This document shows, in pieces, positions 4,554 to 6,048 of a stretch of 6,048 nt of DNA; position 1 is the stretch's first letter, and each line of letters starts with the position of its first letter. The notes under the pieces are model-generated. The model searched no databases. It saw only the letters and a program-made list of their open reading frames with translations, and was not told the origin of the DNA. Source of the DNA: AR5 sp041499965. Lineage in GTDB: Bacteria > Methylomirabilota > Methylomirabilia > Rokubacteriales > CSP1-6. Both the position numbers and the translations under genes were made by a program. Location: positions 1 through 6,048 of the forward strand of contig JBGQLG010000272.1 in assembly GCA_041499965.1 (NCBI GenBank), read 5' to 3'.

Positions 4554-6026
4554 GTGGAGACGGTCGGGTTCCTGCTCCACGGCTTCGGGCAGGCCCTCAC
4601 GCCGCAGAATCTGCTGTTCGCGCTGGTCGGCTCGGTCCTGGGCACGCTGGTCGGCGTGCTGCCGGGGATCGGCCCCACCTCGGGCATCGCCATCCTGCTG
4701 CCGCTGACGTCGTTCCTGCCGCCGGCGCCGGCCATCATCATGCTGGCCGCCATCTACTACGGCGCGATGTACGGCGGCTCCACGACCGCGATCCTGGTCA
4801 ACATCCCCGGCGAGGTGGCCTCGGTCGTCACCACACTCGACGGCTACCAGATGGCGCGGCAGGGCCGGGCGGGTCCGGCGCTGGCCATCGCCGCCATCTC
4901 GTCGTTCGTGGCGGGCACGCTGGGGCTGATCGGGCTCACCTTCTTCGCGCCGCCGCTGGCCGACGTGGCGCTGCGCATCGGCCCGCCCGAGTACTTCGGT
5001 CTCATCGTGCTGGCCTTCAGCGTGGTGGTCAGCCTGTCGGGGGCGTCGCTCGTGCGCGGGCTCGGCTCGGCGGCGATCGGTGCGCTGGTGGCGCTGGTCG
5101 GGTTGGACCCGATGTCGGGCGTGCGACGCTTCGTGTTCGGCTCCACCACGCTGCTGGGCGGCATCGACTTCATCGCCGTCATCATCGGGCTTTTTGCGAT
5201 CACCGAGGTGCTGCTCGGCGTCGAGGAGAAGACGGGCGCGGTGTCGATGGCGCCACTCGGCAAGCTGATGCCGCGCTGGGACGAGCTGCGCGCGTGCATC
5301 GGCACCATGCTGCGCGCCACCGGCGTGGGCTTCGTGCTGGGCCTGCTGCCCGGCTGCACGCCGGGCGCGATCTCGTTCATCGCCTACGACTTCGAGAAGC
5401 GGTTCTCGAAGACCCCCGAGCGGTTCGGTCACGGCGCCATCGAGGGCGTGGCGGCGCCGGAGGGCGCGAACAATGCGACCACCAGCGCCGGCTTCGTCCC
5501 GCTCTTCGCGCTCGGCCTGCCGGCCACGCCGGCGCTGGCGGTGCTGCTGAGCGGTCTCATGATCTACGGCCTGCAGCCCGGGCCGCTGCTGTTCGAGAAG
5601 CAGCCGGAGTTCGTGTGGACGGTGATCGCCAGCATGTACGTCGGCAACGTGATGCTGCTGATCCTGAACCTGCCGCTGGTCGGCCTGTGGGCGCGGCTGT
5701 GCAACATCCCCTACGCGGTGATGGCGCCGCTCATCCTGATCTTCAGCGTGCTGGGCGCCTTCAGCGTGCGCAACAGCTTCGCCGACGTCGGCATGGCGCT
5801 GGCCTTCGGCGTGCTGGGCTACCTCATGGCCAAGCTCGGCTACCCGTCGGCGCCGCTGGTGCTGGCGCTGATCCTCACACCGCTGCTGGAGAGCGCGCTC
5901 CGCCAGTCGCTCAGCATGGCCCACGGCAGCGCCGCGATCTTCCTCTCGCGACCCCTCGCGCTCGTCCTGATCGGCGCCGGTGTGGCGCTGACGAGCTGGA
6001 CTCTCGTGTCTCGACACCGGAGGTGA
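4554..6026 (+). CDS. tctA: TTT-family carboxylate transporter large membrane subunit TctA
   Basis: A 490-residue polytopic membrane protein, standard TctA length, the transport channel of a tripartite tricarboxylate transporter. Family signatures: GVLPGIGPTSGIAILLP (34-50), YYGAMYGGSTTAILVNIPG (68-86), TTLDGYQMARQGRAGPAL (93-110), a second copy of the glycine-proline motif GLLPGCTPGA (263-272), and PEGANNATTSAGFVPLFALG (302-321). The two LPG motifs reflect the family's internal duplication. The start is GTG (4554), immediately after the tctB stop. The ribosome must therefore restart without leaving, since the upstream sequence holds no strong Shine-Dalgarno. The C-terminus ends in SRHRR, whose last codon plus stop builds the ribosome site of the next gene. 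Paired with tctB; its periplasmic partner TctC is not in view. Confidence 0.95.
   Translation: METVGFLLHGFGQALTPQNLLFALVGSVLGTLVGVLPGIGPTSGIAILLPLTSFLPPAPAIIMLAAIYYGAMYGGSTTAILVNIPGEVASVVTTLDGYQMARQGRAGPALAIAAISSFVAGTLGLIGLTFFAPPLADVALRIGPPEYFGLIVLAFSVVVSLSGASLVRGLGSAAIGALVALVGLDPMSGVRRFVFGSTTLLGGIDFIAVIIGLFAITEVLLGVEEKTGAVSMAPLGKLMPRWDELRACIGTMLRATGVGFVLGLLPGCTPGAISFIAYDFEKRFSKTPERFGHGAIEGVAAPEGANNATTSAGFVPLFALGLPATPALAVLLSGLMIYGLQPGPLLFEKQPEFVWTVIASMYVGNVMLLILNLPLVGLWARLCNIPYAVMAPLILIFSVLGAFSVRNSFADVGMALAFGVLGYLMAKLGYPSAPLVLALILTPLLESALRQSLSMAHGSAAIFLSRPLALVLIGAGVALTSWTLVSRHRR
6019..6026 (+). promoter_or_regulatory. Shine-Dalgarno embedded in the end of tctA
   Basis: GGAGGTGA spans the last tctA codons and the TGA stop, and lies 5 nt (8 nt from GGAGG) before an ATG at 6032. 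It is a near-perfect complement to the 16S tail, tying the next gene's translation to tctA. Confidence 0.7.
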
Positions 6027-6031
6027 GCACC

Positions 6032-6048
6032 ATGTGGCGCATTGTCCC
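6032..6048 (+). CDS. Start of a gene following tctA, cut by the window edge
   Basis: An ATG 5 nt after the tctA stop, with the strong embedded GGAGGTGA ribosome site, opens a frame reading MWRIVP before the window ends. Only five complete codons are visible, too few to identify. Position in a TTT operon makes a TctC-type periplasmic binding protein (which would continue into a signal peptide) or a downstream catabolic enzyme the obvious options, but this is context only. Confidence 0.55.

Noticed and set aside
4044..6017. 657-codon open frame antisense to tctA and tctB
   Set aside because: Extreme Arg/Gln/His/Asp content with no family pattern. It mirrors two well-supported membrane-protein genes and is a GC-rich shadow frame.

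Overview
This is a GC-rich bacterial chromosomal window with a compact divergent layout. No phage, transposon, CRISPR or RNA-gene signal was seen. The gene mix (a tripartite tricarboxylate transporter next to CoA- and alcohol-type catabolic enzymes) and the strong GC bias would fit a soil proteobacterium or an uncultured soil lineage such as Rokubacteria/Methylomirabilota. That placement is an inference from style and no marker gene is present.

Right part (4131-6048, + strand): tctB and tctA, the two membrane subunits of a TTT-family carboxylate importer, lie stop-to-start with no gap. The first codons of a third gene follow at 6032, whose Shine-Dalgarno sits inside the end of tctA. The periplasmic binding subunit TctC is not visible. 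A 65-bp divergent region (4066-4130) carries a GTATAC-centred promoter candidate so close to tctB that its mRNA may be leaderless.

Middle part (494-4065, - strand): a five-gene cluster runs leftward. In transcription order it is a zinc-dependent medium-chain dehydrogenase with an NADP-type GTR motif, a short clan AA aspartic-protease-like protein with a DGG active site, a FlK-type hotdog thioesterase, a short-chain dehydrogenase (ATGA overlap with the thioesterase) and a luciferase-like flavin monooxygenase (4-nt gap). A 61-nt spacer with a UNCG-tetraloop hairpin separates the first two genes from the last three. Together with the divergent importer, this suggests uptake of a carboxylate followed by oxidation/reduction and CoA-thioester hydrolysis. 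The substrate cannot be read from the sequence.

Left part (1-493, - strand): this holds the least expected item, a 57-codon gene (139-312) with a perfect AGGAGG ribosome site. Its product looks like a double-glycine leader peptide (DLPVSDAKAKNAKGG) plus a short core ending in ARGG. It has a candidate promoter and a 5'-end hairpin. A large GC-rich hairpin separates it from the start of another small, very basic protein (MAKRKKGRTKSR...) that runs off the left edge. No processing enzyme or exporter is in view.
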